DNA from: Symsagittifera roscoffensis
Lineage: Eukaryota; Xenacoelomorpha; Acoela; Convolutidae
DNA length: 64,000 bases
Reading direction: 5' to 3'
Assembly (NCBI RefSeq): GCF_963678635.1
Contig: NC_087066.1
Location: forward strand, 52,406,312-52,470,311
The notes under the pieces were generated by a model that ran no database searches, was not told the origin of the DNA, and saw nothing but the letters and a program-made list of their open reading frames with translations. The position numbers and the translations under genes are program-made. Shown here piece after piece: positions 10,851 through 22,800 of this stretch (positions are counted from its first letter, which is position 1; every line of letters begins with the position of its first letter).

Positions 10851-10919
10851 CAAAAAGCCCAGTTTGGCCCGTAATGTATCATAGTAAGATTATAGTAATT
10901 GATTGTAAGTTGGCCGGCG

Positions 10920-13900
10920 CTAACATCCTCCGCCCCAAACGGAGCGAGAACGGTCGGTCGAGTATACTCGAATGCACCAAATTTTAAGGTCGTACAACAG
11001 CAGATCGCGCAACGGCGTCGTTGCCGTTGCTTATCGTATTAACTCGGGCCAACGTGTAATGCAACGAGGGTTGGCATCGTCAATTAACCACACAAGATCG
11101 CCAGTCTTTAGACCACATTCTAATGAAGTGTGCCGCTGAACCTATTAGCTCATGGTCGGTACAAAATCATTGAGCCAACGGTTCCAGCTCTCGTTCGTAT
11201 ACAAATGACCACGTGCGTATCTCTAATGCTGATCAAGTGTTCATCAAAAAACAAAAAGGGAAAACTCATGCAGCTTCGTCTTAACAAAGATTGGTTTGAT
11301 GCCAGCGCTTCGAGAGTGTTAAAGTCGGAACTTAAAAGTGTTAACGGGCGAGCATTAGGTGATTGCTCTACAAGGCAAAATGTGGTTTGGAGGACCTCGT
11401 CTTATCGTTTTCTGCAACCTAAAATTCATTAGAAAACTTATTTCATTTTACGGATCAATCTCTCCCAAACGCCATTATGATGTGGAGAGAGGGTGGCTTC
11501 AACTTCATTTTTATTCTTATGTGAAAGAGCGGCGCCGATGCAAGCATATTCTTGTTCACGATCCACAAAGAGACTTTTGCCGAGCCAACAAAGTTAGTTC
11601 CATTATAAGCTTAGATAACATTGGACGTTCCGTGTCTAGCAATGAAGCTCCCATACCACATGACGCACGAACTTTTGCCCACAGACGGAACGATAAACGG
11701 TTCAAGCTTTTTTTATTCTACCGTTTGTGAAAAGTGTTTGCCGATAAATCAAACGTTCGTTGTTATATCAGCAATCATTGGCTTGACTACCTTTGAGCTA
11801 ACTACTCGACAACTAAAGCAACGGTTTTTCCATGGAGCGCAGGGCAGAGCGGAGCCCCAAGAATACATATACAAGTTGTATATTTGCCCGCAGATGATCA
11901 ATACACTGCTGGTTATGGAATGTTAGAAAAGGGAAAACGACATCCTGACGGCTGTCCAAGATTATTGGATGCTTGGACTCGAGGTCGACATCCAGGAGGC
12001 GGCGGAAGGGGCCAATATAACGTACGACACCCTCGGGGCCAGTAAAGGGCGAGAAAGAAGCTAATCGATTACAATTCTTGACGGTCTTGTTGCTAATAAG
12101 AGCTTGTTTTCGATTGGAAATAAATATGATTGAGCTAGTCGGATTAGATTGGTTTCAGTAGTTTCAACACAGGCGGATGGGTTATTGTACTATACGTTCG
12201 AAAGTATTGGTGATACGCTAGCAACATCAACATACAGGTGGTTATGCCCTGAAGATTGAAAATGAGCTATACTTTTCGCAATGGAAAACCGTTCGTTAAT
12301 TGAATTGTAGAAAAATTGAAGCGTGTTTTTTCCTTCGTCGAGTTCCGAAAACTGTCATTTCAGACGAACCGCCGGTTGGTTAACCTCTAAGTCCGGTTTG
12401 AAAGGCCAATCGGAATACTTGAAGAAATTGAGACCCTTGACCTAGTTGCTTTCTCTCAAAACAACTGCAGCATTGCCAGGAAAACCAGTGTCAGCTGTGT
12501 AACCAATAGTCGTACTAATAATTAGTTATCAACACCAGTGGTTTCAAGATTTTCGAAGATGCAATTTGGATTAAAAACTGTAAGATTGCTTTAGAAATCC
12601 GCTCTTAGTTGGCTCGCGTGTAAGAATGATGCGTGCAACTCCAGTCTTGGTTATGAGATCATTTTTATGGGAGCGATGTCTCCGAACGTTTGCAGTTCTA
12701 TGTTGTCGACGCGACAATCAAATCATGCGTGAGGGGTTTCTAGTTTGCCCAGAACTGCCTATCCACTATTAAATTCAAAAAAATTTTGCGGCAGATTATC
12801 AGGCAACAGGTTGTCCCTTGTTGGCAAATATGCACCATATATCTTTTAACAGAATACATGCTTGGATGGTCTACGGAGCTGAAAAACCTATGGGGTCAAA
12901 AAAGAGCAAGGCAATCACAAATGTATGAGCTTCGTGGTTCCCTTACAGACCTGAGATATGTGTCATTTTTTCAAAAGTAGCTGTAAGGTCTTTAACCGGA
13001 TCGACTTTGTCAACAGCGAGGTTCATTCTAGGTGTTACTTCTGGCTTAGCGCTGACGAATTTAATTAGTGTATATCTTTCTAGACTCAAAAATTCAATCA
13101 AGACGTAACTCAAATGAATAGCATCTTTATAGTAAGTTACTGAACCGAGGAAGCCAATGTTTTTGAAAATTCTCAAAGAGGGCGTTTGCAGCTGCGGAAC
13201 ACAATTCGCGATTATCGCGGGCGGTTTGCTGGAATGACTTTAACTGCGCCAGATTATGAAAGTAGTTGTTGGGCAATTGCATGTCCCTTTCAGCCCAAAG
13301 AAAACCTAAAATTATCGCTCATGGTCCTGATATGTTGACGACTAGAGTTTTTGGTGCGCACGTTTATCCGAAGCGGAACAAAGATTTGCGGTTTTGTAAG
13401 TTCCGTACGACTCAAATACTTACTACTGCTCGACCTGATTGACCAGCAAAATATCCTCATAAAAGCAGACAAAATTATTTGAAACTGTTCCTAAGGCAGC
13501 TGGTAGAGAACTACTTAGCACCCAAACTTTGGAGATGAAAGACAAAAGGAGCTATTTGTGTTTTTCTTCAATACATTCGAGTGGTTTATTGGTATGGAAG
13601 CAGTTTTGTCCTCGTATCATTTTCACCTCGGAGTATTTGCAGACAATTGGATCAAGGTGATCAAGATATGGGAACCTCAGTTGAAGAGAGCAAGCGTTAG
13701 CATCATCCGTTCTTACGTTCATTTTATCCGTGACAAAAGTGTCAAAAATTGATGAAATAGTTCTGCGATGGTAAATTGACTGTTACTTCGATTTGTTTGT
13801 TGGTGATAGTTGGGGAATGGATAAAAATTACTGTTAAGTTTAGCGATGATCCAGAAAACTGCAGCTGGACGGAGAGATTCGTAGAGAAACATGAACTACT

Positions 13901-15850
13901 CATGCGCTATCACCCAAAACTAAGCAGTTAGTCAAAATGATATCCGACAAAATGCTTTTTTCGAGGAATTTGAGTAGTTTTTTGCATAAAGTGTTTGATT
14001 GCTTTAGTACATTTTGGGGGTGAGGGAGGGGTGGGAAGCGCGTTCTGCGCTATGAAACAAAATGTTCTATGTGCTCTCACATTTGTCTTTGGTGCATTTA
14101 CATCTCGAGTGCAACCTCGAAACGGATGATCAGATTGCAAGAAAAAAAACACAGTTTTTTGTTCGGCTGCAAACTTAGAGCGGATTTGCTTCTTTGTCAA
14201 CGTCGATGTGTTTCTAATTGAGGTTGTTCGTGGTTGCCCTTGTTCCATCTTGTTCCATGGTAATCTTCTGGTTTTGTTGTTTTGGAAGCGTTGAACATAG
14301 GCGCTGAAGTGTAGTTAGTAGGGTGATACAAGCTGCTTCAGACCTTGTGCATCATCGTAGACTCCTTCATGTTCGGTGGTAGTTCAAAAAGAGCTTAGTT
14401 TAACAAAAGTACAGCTTTAAGACCGGCAGAGTGTTCCAGTGTCTTGAAAACACTTCGAAAGATTTAAAACGTTTGATGCAAAATAGATGATGTTTTCGGA
14501 AATTTTCGTATCTTTACCAGAGCAAAATTTAGAGTTTGTCAAGAAGCGTTTATTCAAGAAAAAAGACCAAACTTGGGTTTCATAGTGTTCAGTGCATGTG
14601 CATATAACTAGAATAGGCAAACTCAGATTTAACTTTAGAATCGTCTTTAGATGCATTAGCTGCAGCGACCGAATCTAGAGTGCATGAAAACTGTCCAAAC
14701 TACTCATGCAATTGAAGGGTCATCATTTGCTGCGATAGTTCTATTTTTGGCAGAAGCTCATTAGAATTTAAGTTCAGTAGCTCAGGTAAGTTTCGGATGG
14801 CTACAGTTTCATCTTCAAGTGGTTGTTCATAGCAGAGATGAATCGTTGGACGACGGATTCGAAGATACAGGCATTTGAAATGATAGTGAGTTGATATGTG
14901 TTTCATTTTTGTCTTGATGAGTATAAAGGGTGTAGAATGAGTTCCGCTATGGAACGAAATTTGATTGACCATGAATGGTCACAATCGACGCTATCTGCGG
15001 CTGAGCTGGAAAATGTACGTTCAATCCCACTGAACATACTGTATGAGATAACAAATTAGGTTTTCAGTATAACTTTCTGCATTAAACGGATTGGCAGGAT
15101 TGTCAGACTGAATCGATGGACGTTAGTTGACGTCTCTGGTAGTTATTGCATATAAGGTGGAATTATCAAACCATGTGGCGGACGCTGTTTCACGGATGCA
15201 AATTTCAGCGGCGCCGACAGCAACAGAGGGAACGAAAACGACTGTGTGGCAGTTCGTTTTAGCTGAAACCTTGACAGCTAATGACGATAACCTTGTCATG
15301 TTAAGAACTTGAATCGGATCAAACCAATACGGTTCGAAAACGGCAGTATTCGTAGTTGTTCGAGTAATGGTGCTTTATAATTGCTTGGTGGTTTTGTTGA
15401 CCCAAGACTTCGCGCGCAGACAGTCAATGTCACTTTATGCAACAGCAAAATCATATACACTGATTTACTGGACATTCTCGAGTTACTGGACATTCACTTC
15501 CACGTCGTCATCAAAATTTTGAAGTCCAATTTCTGTTAGATTAGCATCGGCTAACTTCACTTTATTTTCACTTTATTTTCATCCTCTAACTGTATCAGAT
15601 TTATTTGTTAATTTTGAAGCACTAAGTGTTCTTGTTGTTTCTTACGAATCTTAGTTTTGTTCCGTTGTTTGATCTGTTCTCGATCAATTTTTGAGGTCTA
15701 GACTTTTTTGAGGTCTAGACTCTCCTGACTCGATGTAATTGAAGCCGTTTTGTGTCGACCGACTCCGTGCTGTTTGTCTCGAGTTGATTGAACAAGCGGT
15801 CGAGTTTTTGACTGCCAATAGCTATTTCCACTTCTTCCACCCAATGCACA
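10920..15850 (-). pseudogene. Heavily decayed second BEL/Pao element
   Basis: Minus-strand remnants run in the same order as in 517-6845. At 10920-10940 taacatcctccgccc repeats the polypurine/LTR junction. At 11090-11150 there is the match to the integrase tail. At 13285-13370 'cagcccaaag...gtgcgcacgtttatcc' matches the protease-RT region near 3690-3770. At 15535-15590 the minus strand reads KVKLADANLTEI, matching the coiled-coil Gag. Stops and shifts occur throughout and no long frame survives. No LTR pair was found; the left LTR seems replaced by or lost in the palindromic minisatellite. It is a different family member from the intact copy. Confidence 0.8.
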
Positions 15851-18800
15851 AAATTGCATTGGACATATATCAATGTAGTTCTTTTCTTTGCGAATTTTCG
15901 ATTTGGATGATCAAGTGATTTTAGTTTTTAAAGTCGGAAATTTTCTTATTTTTCAGACGGAATTCAAATACTTTCCTTGCAGTCTGGTAATCGATTGTCA
16001 CTTTTCCAATTAATGTTTTTTCTTGATGGCTTCGAGGAAGCATTCATAGAACACGCATTCATGGAATTCTTTCTCTAGTTTGCTTCTTGCCATTAGGGGA
16101 TGTAGAATAATTTTAGACTAAACAGATGTAGACTAAAATTTTTGCTAGAATGGTGTGCCACTTGTGGCTGGGAAGAAACGGTTTTGGCATTTTGAGAACA
16201 AGCGGAACCTAGTTTGGCACGGACAAAGTAATTCAGCGTCAAACAACCCATGAGCAATTTCAAACGAGATAAGAAATCAGCTCAGTTCGATAGTTAGAAA
16301 CAATGAGGATGTAAGATTCCTGATGAAGAGAGCGTGGCGGGGAGAGAAAGTTGTTGCATTTTCACTGTTTCTTTTTAACCGAATGTAATAAACAAAAGTG
16401 AGGAAAACGGGAAACAAAAATGGGGTTACAAAATGATCTCAAATGACCAATTCATTCCAAATAATCAAAATACGGTATAACAAAAAAAAATTTTAAGCTT
16501 GATAGAAAAGTTTGATAGAAAAAAAACTGAATTTCAATCTCAATGCCGAAACAGAGAATAGCCTCATGACAAAAATTGGTTTCAACGCAGGTATATTTTC
16601 CTCTCTCTCGGTATTTTTTTTCTTGCTTCTTTCAGTAGATGTGTTTTTTTTGTTTGCTTAATAATTTTTTGAGGTCTTTTTTATGGCTTAATTGTCATTA
16701 ACGACTTCATTTCGAGAGTATGTTTCTGATGTAATTGTCTATAATTTTCTTGCAACATAGGACATGGAGAGGTTTTCTGTGATATAATCTGATTCTTTAA
16801 TGATCTGTTTAATTTCTTGACGCTATATAACTGCTTCAATTTTGTTCTGGTGACAAAGCAAAAACCGAGATAAATGTGTTGAAGAGAGACATTGATTGTT
16901 TCTACTTAATCAAGTCGTGCCACAAAACTATATCGGTTCCTGAAGCTTTATAGAGATGTTATGTAAAATATACTGAAATATATCTTTAACTTTATAGGGT
17001 AGTGCTTCACCAGCATAACACGAAGAAGATGCTCCTAGTATGAAGTCAGTGTTGAATTTTAAGGAAACGAGGATCTGAAAAACTTTACTCAAAATTTGAT
17101 TAGAGGTAGGTTATGAAGAACAGCAAAAAAATTTAATCTGGAGATAGTGGGCCTAAGTAAAATTAAGACAAGGTAGAGTAACACTCGAGTGTGATGCAAT
17201 AGTGACGGTAAAAAGTGGTATCGATTTAAAAGGGGCGCTGTTAAGGAGTGCGAGAATGTAGTAAAGTAATTGGATCGCAACAGCAAACGAACAGGTTAAG
17301 TTTTTTGACCTTATTGTAAGAAAAGCCCGAAGAGAACTTCTGAGGTAAGAAAATAACTCAAATTAGAGAACTCAACAACGAAGTCAGGGTAGGGCATCGT
17401 AAAGGACAAAAATTTTGGGCTGAACACGGGATTCGGAAAACGAATACGACAGCGAGGGAAATGGGTGATTGTGTTTGAGCTTCAGACAACCCGGATGCAA
17501 ATAGTTTGGTCTTCCAGAACGCGAAAACTTTATATCTGCTCTTTTACTATGTTTTGGGTCGGTAAATTAAGTTTTGGGTCAAATTAAGTTCTGGTTGCAA
17601 ATTTTCGAGAACTTGCAAAAGCTCGTAAACTTCTTTTAAAAATTTGTAGTGAAAACCCTTTATCATTTTTTCTTAGGCGTTTGGAGTTTATAGTTAGGTT
17701 AGGTTACGGAAGATTTAGGGATTAGAACCGATGTTGGTTAGGTTTGTAATTGAATTTCATCATATAAAATTTAAGTGCAAAAAAATTGATCAAAATTAAA
17801 CGTTCTTGTTTTTGCTGTTTTTTAACTTTGAAAATTTGCTCTTCGATGCCCTGGACAGTCTTTGCTCGAACACTATTTTCGGTCGTTTATTGTGTTCGAA
17901 ATGTCAATTGGGTCATCGTCTAGCTGATTGTAGACATAGGAGATTCGCGTATATGATTTGGATTGGCCTTCAGCGGATAAAAGCAATAGGCGTTAACCGG
18001 ATAACTTCTTCGGATAAAGAGGCCGGAAGATTTCAACAGAATTTCACCGGTTATATGCAAGGGGCTTTCTTTGAATAATTTCAACAGATAATTTCAACCG
18101 ATGGGTTACACATGGACAAAACCTGCATGGGGCGTCATCGGATAAATCAAATCGCAATTTTCCCGAAATGAAACGTTTTTTCCCGGGACTTTTTTCACGA
18201 AACGAAAAAACGGGAAATTTTTTTCTCCAGAGTTAAAATTTTATTCCCGAAGGTAACTCTTTTTTTGGTAGTCAACATTTTTCGGAAGTCCTAAGTTCCA
18301 TTAGTATTTTTCACAAACTCTATTTTGTGTCGTCACTTTAATTTTTCAGTGCTTTAACAGTTTTATGGGAATTTTAATTGAACAACTCTACAAATACAAC
18401 TTTTTGGGACCAAAACTCAGTTGATCAAATAAGTATTTCAACAAATTCAGTTGTTAAAAATTTCGAATAAAAACCGAAACTAGACATAAACTAATTCAAA
18501 ATTAGACAATGATAGTTAAAAGGGTTTCTTAGCTTTAGAAAGATTTTTGCTTCAAATTGACTTAAAATGTTGTAAGCAAAAGGCATAAGTTATAGTAGTA
18601 AAGTGTATGCTTGCACGTACTTACAGCTTTTAGACGTTTTTCAGTTTCTGAGCTTGTGTTGTTAGTCTTCATTACGAGGTTAAGAAGTGTTTTTTTTGTG
18701 GATTGAATGTCGATTCCGCAACAAGGACGCTCTATTTGATCTTCTGGTTGTGTTTTCGTTTTGTTTGACTATTCCGTCAAGATTTTAACAAGTTTAAGGT

Positions 18801-19681
18801 TTTGTGCATGGATTCCAGAGACCTACGCGCTTCGCATTCTGCGCCTATCCAGTGCTTAAATTTTGCCTCGTAATAGTTCATAACACAGAGATTAACATTT
18901 GGTCGAGAAATAGTTTCGGCTGTTTTCCAGTTTCCCCCTTTCAAAATACCGAGTTTAATGTTTGTCCATAGTGTTATTACGGCTAAATAGCGTGATGTTA
19001 CGCTATGAAGTATGAAGAACAAATCTGTTCACAGTTGTCGATTTGTTCACCACGCCAAATTTCATTGCACTTTGACAAGGTTAAATAAGCTTTTCAAATG
19101 TGAATTTGAAAGGGGGAAACTGGAAAAGAGCCATCGTTTCGTTGTTTTGTAATATCGATTTTGGGAACTTGGTAATGAAATCATCTGCTATATTTGCTTC
19201 CCACGCATCCCCCACCCCCCACACACATCACATGAGCATCAATTTTATTGTGTAAATATGGAAATTACAAGGTTAAGTATGAATAACAAATATGCTTGTC
19301 ACAGCATAATTAGTCCACGTGGAGATTATTGTAACAATCTGACAGTTTGAGCGGAAACAAAAACTGATAAAATTCATTGGTGAGGTGGAGTTATCCTCCT
19401 AATTTGATTGTTCAATGAATTCAATCGAACGGAAACAATTTTAAAATCGATTTCAAAGCCAAATCTATTTCTAGTATGTGTGGGTTTTTGTTAAGTTATA
19501 GTAAAGTAGGGTAGTGTACACTAAATTAATTTTCTAATAAAAATTTGCCTAGTATATTTTGTCGCAAAAAGTCACACATTTAGAACTTCCCTATATTTCA
19601 TTATGAAACCACAAAAATTTGGGATGTTGCGAAATTGTAAATAGCCATGCTTCCTGTTTATAAATTCAATCAAATTTGCAG
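15851..19681. other. No supported gene; AT-rich spacer or intron
   Basis: No conserved motif and no exon in phase with the downstream gene could be recognised. The missing 5' exons of the VWA gene may lie here or before the window. A decayed MITE-like piece is present at about 19110-19340 (ctggaaaagagcc, then atgcttgtcacagcataattagtcc). The 17806-18078 ORF has no recognisable domain. Confidence 0.5.
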
Positions 19682-19812
19682 GTGGTCATTTTCACTGTGT
19701 CATGGGGACTGGGAGAGTGTGTTCGTGACTACACCATGCAACCGAATGGAAAAGGCTGCCAAGTTGTTCAGGCTGTGATCGAACGAATAGAGAAGAGTGC
19801 TATTTTTGTCAA
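19682..19812 (+). CDS. VWA gene exon 1 of those found
   Basis: Preceded by ttgcag and followed by gtgagc. Encodes VVIFTVSWGLGECV and VVQAVIERIEKSAIFV. Read in phase 0; ends in phase 2. There is no upstream in-frame ATG, so earlier exons must exist. Confidence 0.75.
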
Positions 19813-22800
19813 GTGAGCAAGACATAGAGACTTCCCGATAATTTTCAAATCGCAATATATCCCCACCATCATTGTCATTATAATCACCATCACTTATACA
19901 TGTTGCTTACACCTACTTTGTCAGCATCCGGGTTATATTGGAATTTAACATTAAAAATAATATAAGAGTTTTTTAATATTTCTATTAATTGGCTGATTTT
20001 CAAAAAAAAAAGATTAAGGTTTACAGGTCAAGACCATATTTTGACAATTTTGCAATTTTGCTGTGACTCAGGCAATATGTGAAGAAAAAACCTATATGAT
20101 TTTTTAGGCACTTCTCGAAAATTTTTACACAAAAAATAAATTTTACAGCCCGCGCTCCCCCCCCCCCCCCCCCCCCCCCCCTCCCAAGCTAGCCGGCCGA
20201 AAAAGCAGGGTACCAAAAAAGTGGCGAAAGGGAACCCTTTGGGTAGTCAGGGGTCGAGTTTCTGAGAAAAAACGGTAGCGTTCCCCAGCCACTTTGCCCT
20301 TTCGTCCTAAATCCGGGGCTGCATTTATTGTTTATCAAACGGTACTTTTCTGACAAGGCGAATGTGATCACACTATTTGTTCTTATACAGTTATAAGAGT
20401 ACAGTTTTGATGTAGTTTCTGTTTATAGGCACAACTTCATGCTCAACAGAATCGCTTTTGTGTTCGAGTTCGGGAAGTCTACCAAATTCATCAACAGTGG
20501 GATAGCGTATGTCAAATTGATATTGTTTCTCAATTTTGTATTGGTATCACAAAATTAGAAGTGAACGAATCTAAGTTTTTCTACCATTTCTCCCTGGTTT
20601 TGTGTGTGTGTAAACGTCATTTTGACGGTGTAGTTAATAATTTTTTGAAATGGTATATGAAAGCCTATTTGTGTTGTAAAATTGGACCACGTGAACAAAA
20701 TTAGGAAATTAAAACATCAGAGGTCGGCGAAACAGCACAGTAGCCATCAAATGCAATTTATTCTGCAAATGCAAACATAACTCTTTCCTAAAATTTAAGG
20801 CAGGAAAACTAACATTCGGGTACCCGGCTAAACTTTTGGGGAGAAAGCCATTGTTCCTACCACTGAAAGTGGCGAGGAACTATATCTTCGGGAACTATAT
20901 CTTGAACTTTTTTTTAATTTGTTTTTTTTTCATCAAATTTATTGAACGGTTTCAGTGATACAGTGCTGATTTAAATTAACCGGACAAAACGAGCTAAACT
21001 TGAAATTTAAAACGCGTTTTCCTCAAATTGGGTTGAGTTTAGGTGAAAACTTATGAAGATAAAACTTGCTTAAAATTTTAGCAGAATTAATATGGATTAA
21101 TTTGTTTCGCAAATTTCGGGCCAACAATTTTACCGCAAAAATGGGTCATTTTGGCTTTTCTTAGTTAATCAAAAATTACGCCAAAAATGCCCAGTCGAGT
21201 ACAGGCATAATTATATCAAAGTGAGCCCCTTATGTAGTCCAACAAACTTTAAGAAGGGTATATTCTCCATAACATTGTATAAGTTGATTTATTTTTGTTT
21301 GATAGACAAAAAAGGTCGTTTTTACTATATAAAATATCAGCGTTTTATTTAAAATCATTTTTTAAACGGTTTGCAATTTTTTTTTTGGAGAATACTCATT
21401 AGTCTATAGTTTTTTATTGAGGGTAACCAAGAATTTTTTCAATGAAACTTACTGTCTTTTTTTCGCTGCAGAATAAGTATTTTGTCATCAACTTCCAAAG
21501 AACTAATTTGAGCTCATGAATTCAAATTACTTGCGTTGTTTGCGATGAAGTTTTCACAGCAAGAACGTCAAAACTTTCATAAAGCGCCAATATTGTTTGG
21601 CTAGCTGGGAAAATCAATTTGTTTGACCTACAAAATGGATCGAAAACAACATTTGAACCTGAATTTGAAAATCCTACTGCTCCCTTGAAAAAAGATTCTA
21701 GTTTCTTCCCAAAGCCATGTTTTGTTGATTTCAGCGAGGTTAGCTCAGATCATATGCTTTCGGAGATTGAAAGACTTTTGTTTTTGTTATGGGTAATAAG
21801 ATAATGTTGTCTGATTTACAGGGGTTTTTTGAGAATAGGCGTCGATTTAGTTTTTAGAAGTTTAAATTTGAGTTCAATTTTACCAGTTTATACAAAAGAT
21901 GAGTTTTTCAGCGAATTTATTAATTTCCATCTTACTTCAGAACAAAGGGCTGTTTCTTCATTACTCAGGCTATGTTTGAGCAGTCCCAAAAAATAGCAAA
22001 AGATTTGGATCTCAACAAAGATATCCGACGAATATTCTGTGTAGACTGGTTCATGATGGGCTACGACAAAATGGTCATCCCCATGTTCTCCGGAATTGCA
22101 ATCATGATACTCATTATGGTAAGTTCGTTTTCATTTCAGAGAAATTTTCTTATACTTGTGAACAGTTCGGCTGACTTAGGGTTTACGAAACTCTGATTGG
22201 AATATCCTTAAGGTAAATGCGAAACATCTTTATGCCATACTGTGCAGCAACGTTTGACCTTATTTTATGAATACTACATTCATAAATAAAACAAGACTGC
22301 TCGTATCAGGGCGAAGCCCTGAATGTTCCTACTGCCTATTAAGGTTTATGGAGCAGTAATAACATTAACAAATTAAAAGTAATTAAGCAAAATGAAAACT
22401 TTTTTTTTCTAAAATTTGAAGTTTTTAAAGAAAATCATCCCCCCACACGCCATATAAAGTACAAAAGGATAGATTTCGCTACTTGTAACAAATCAATTAT
22501 GGCAAATATGCTTCGTTAAACCAATTTTGAACAATTTCTAAGACGGATTAACTCTCCGCTTACGCGTTAATAGCGCGAAATATATCGCGCGTTATTTGTC
22601 TCAAATTGGCCAAAATGGCAATCTTTAAACCCCCATAACTTTACCAAAACGATCACAAGTGAAATATCGTTTCAAATTTGAGCTCAAGACAACAATACCT
22701 TTCGAATGATATAAAGAAATTCAGTCAAAAATGGCTAGTTTAAAAGTTGAAATTTGTCTGAAGAAAAAAAACCCACCCCGAGCACAAATATTCCGTTACT

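Noticed and set aside
17806-18078. 90-codon ORF with Cys residues
   Set aside because: No domain, no splice-phase agreement with the VWA gene, short and repeat-like (cggataa motifs).
20158-20180. Poly-C run as telomere or assembly gap
   Set aside because: Embedded in a MITE-like element; similar poly-C/G occurs next to other element ends (40240, 49190, 49990).
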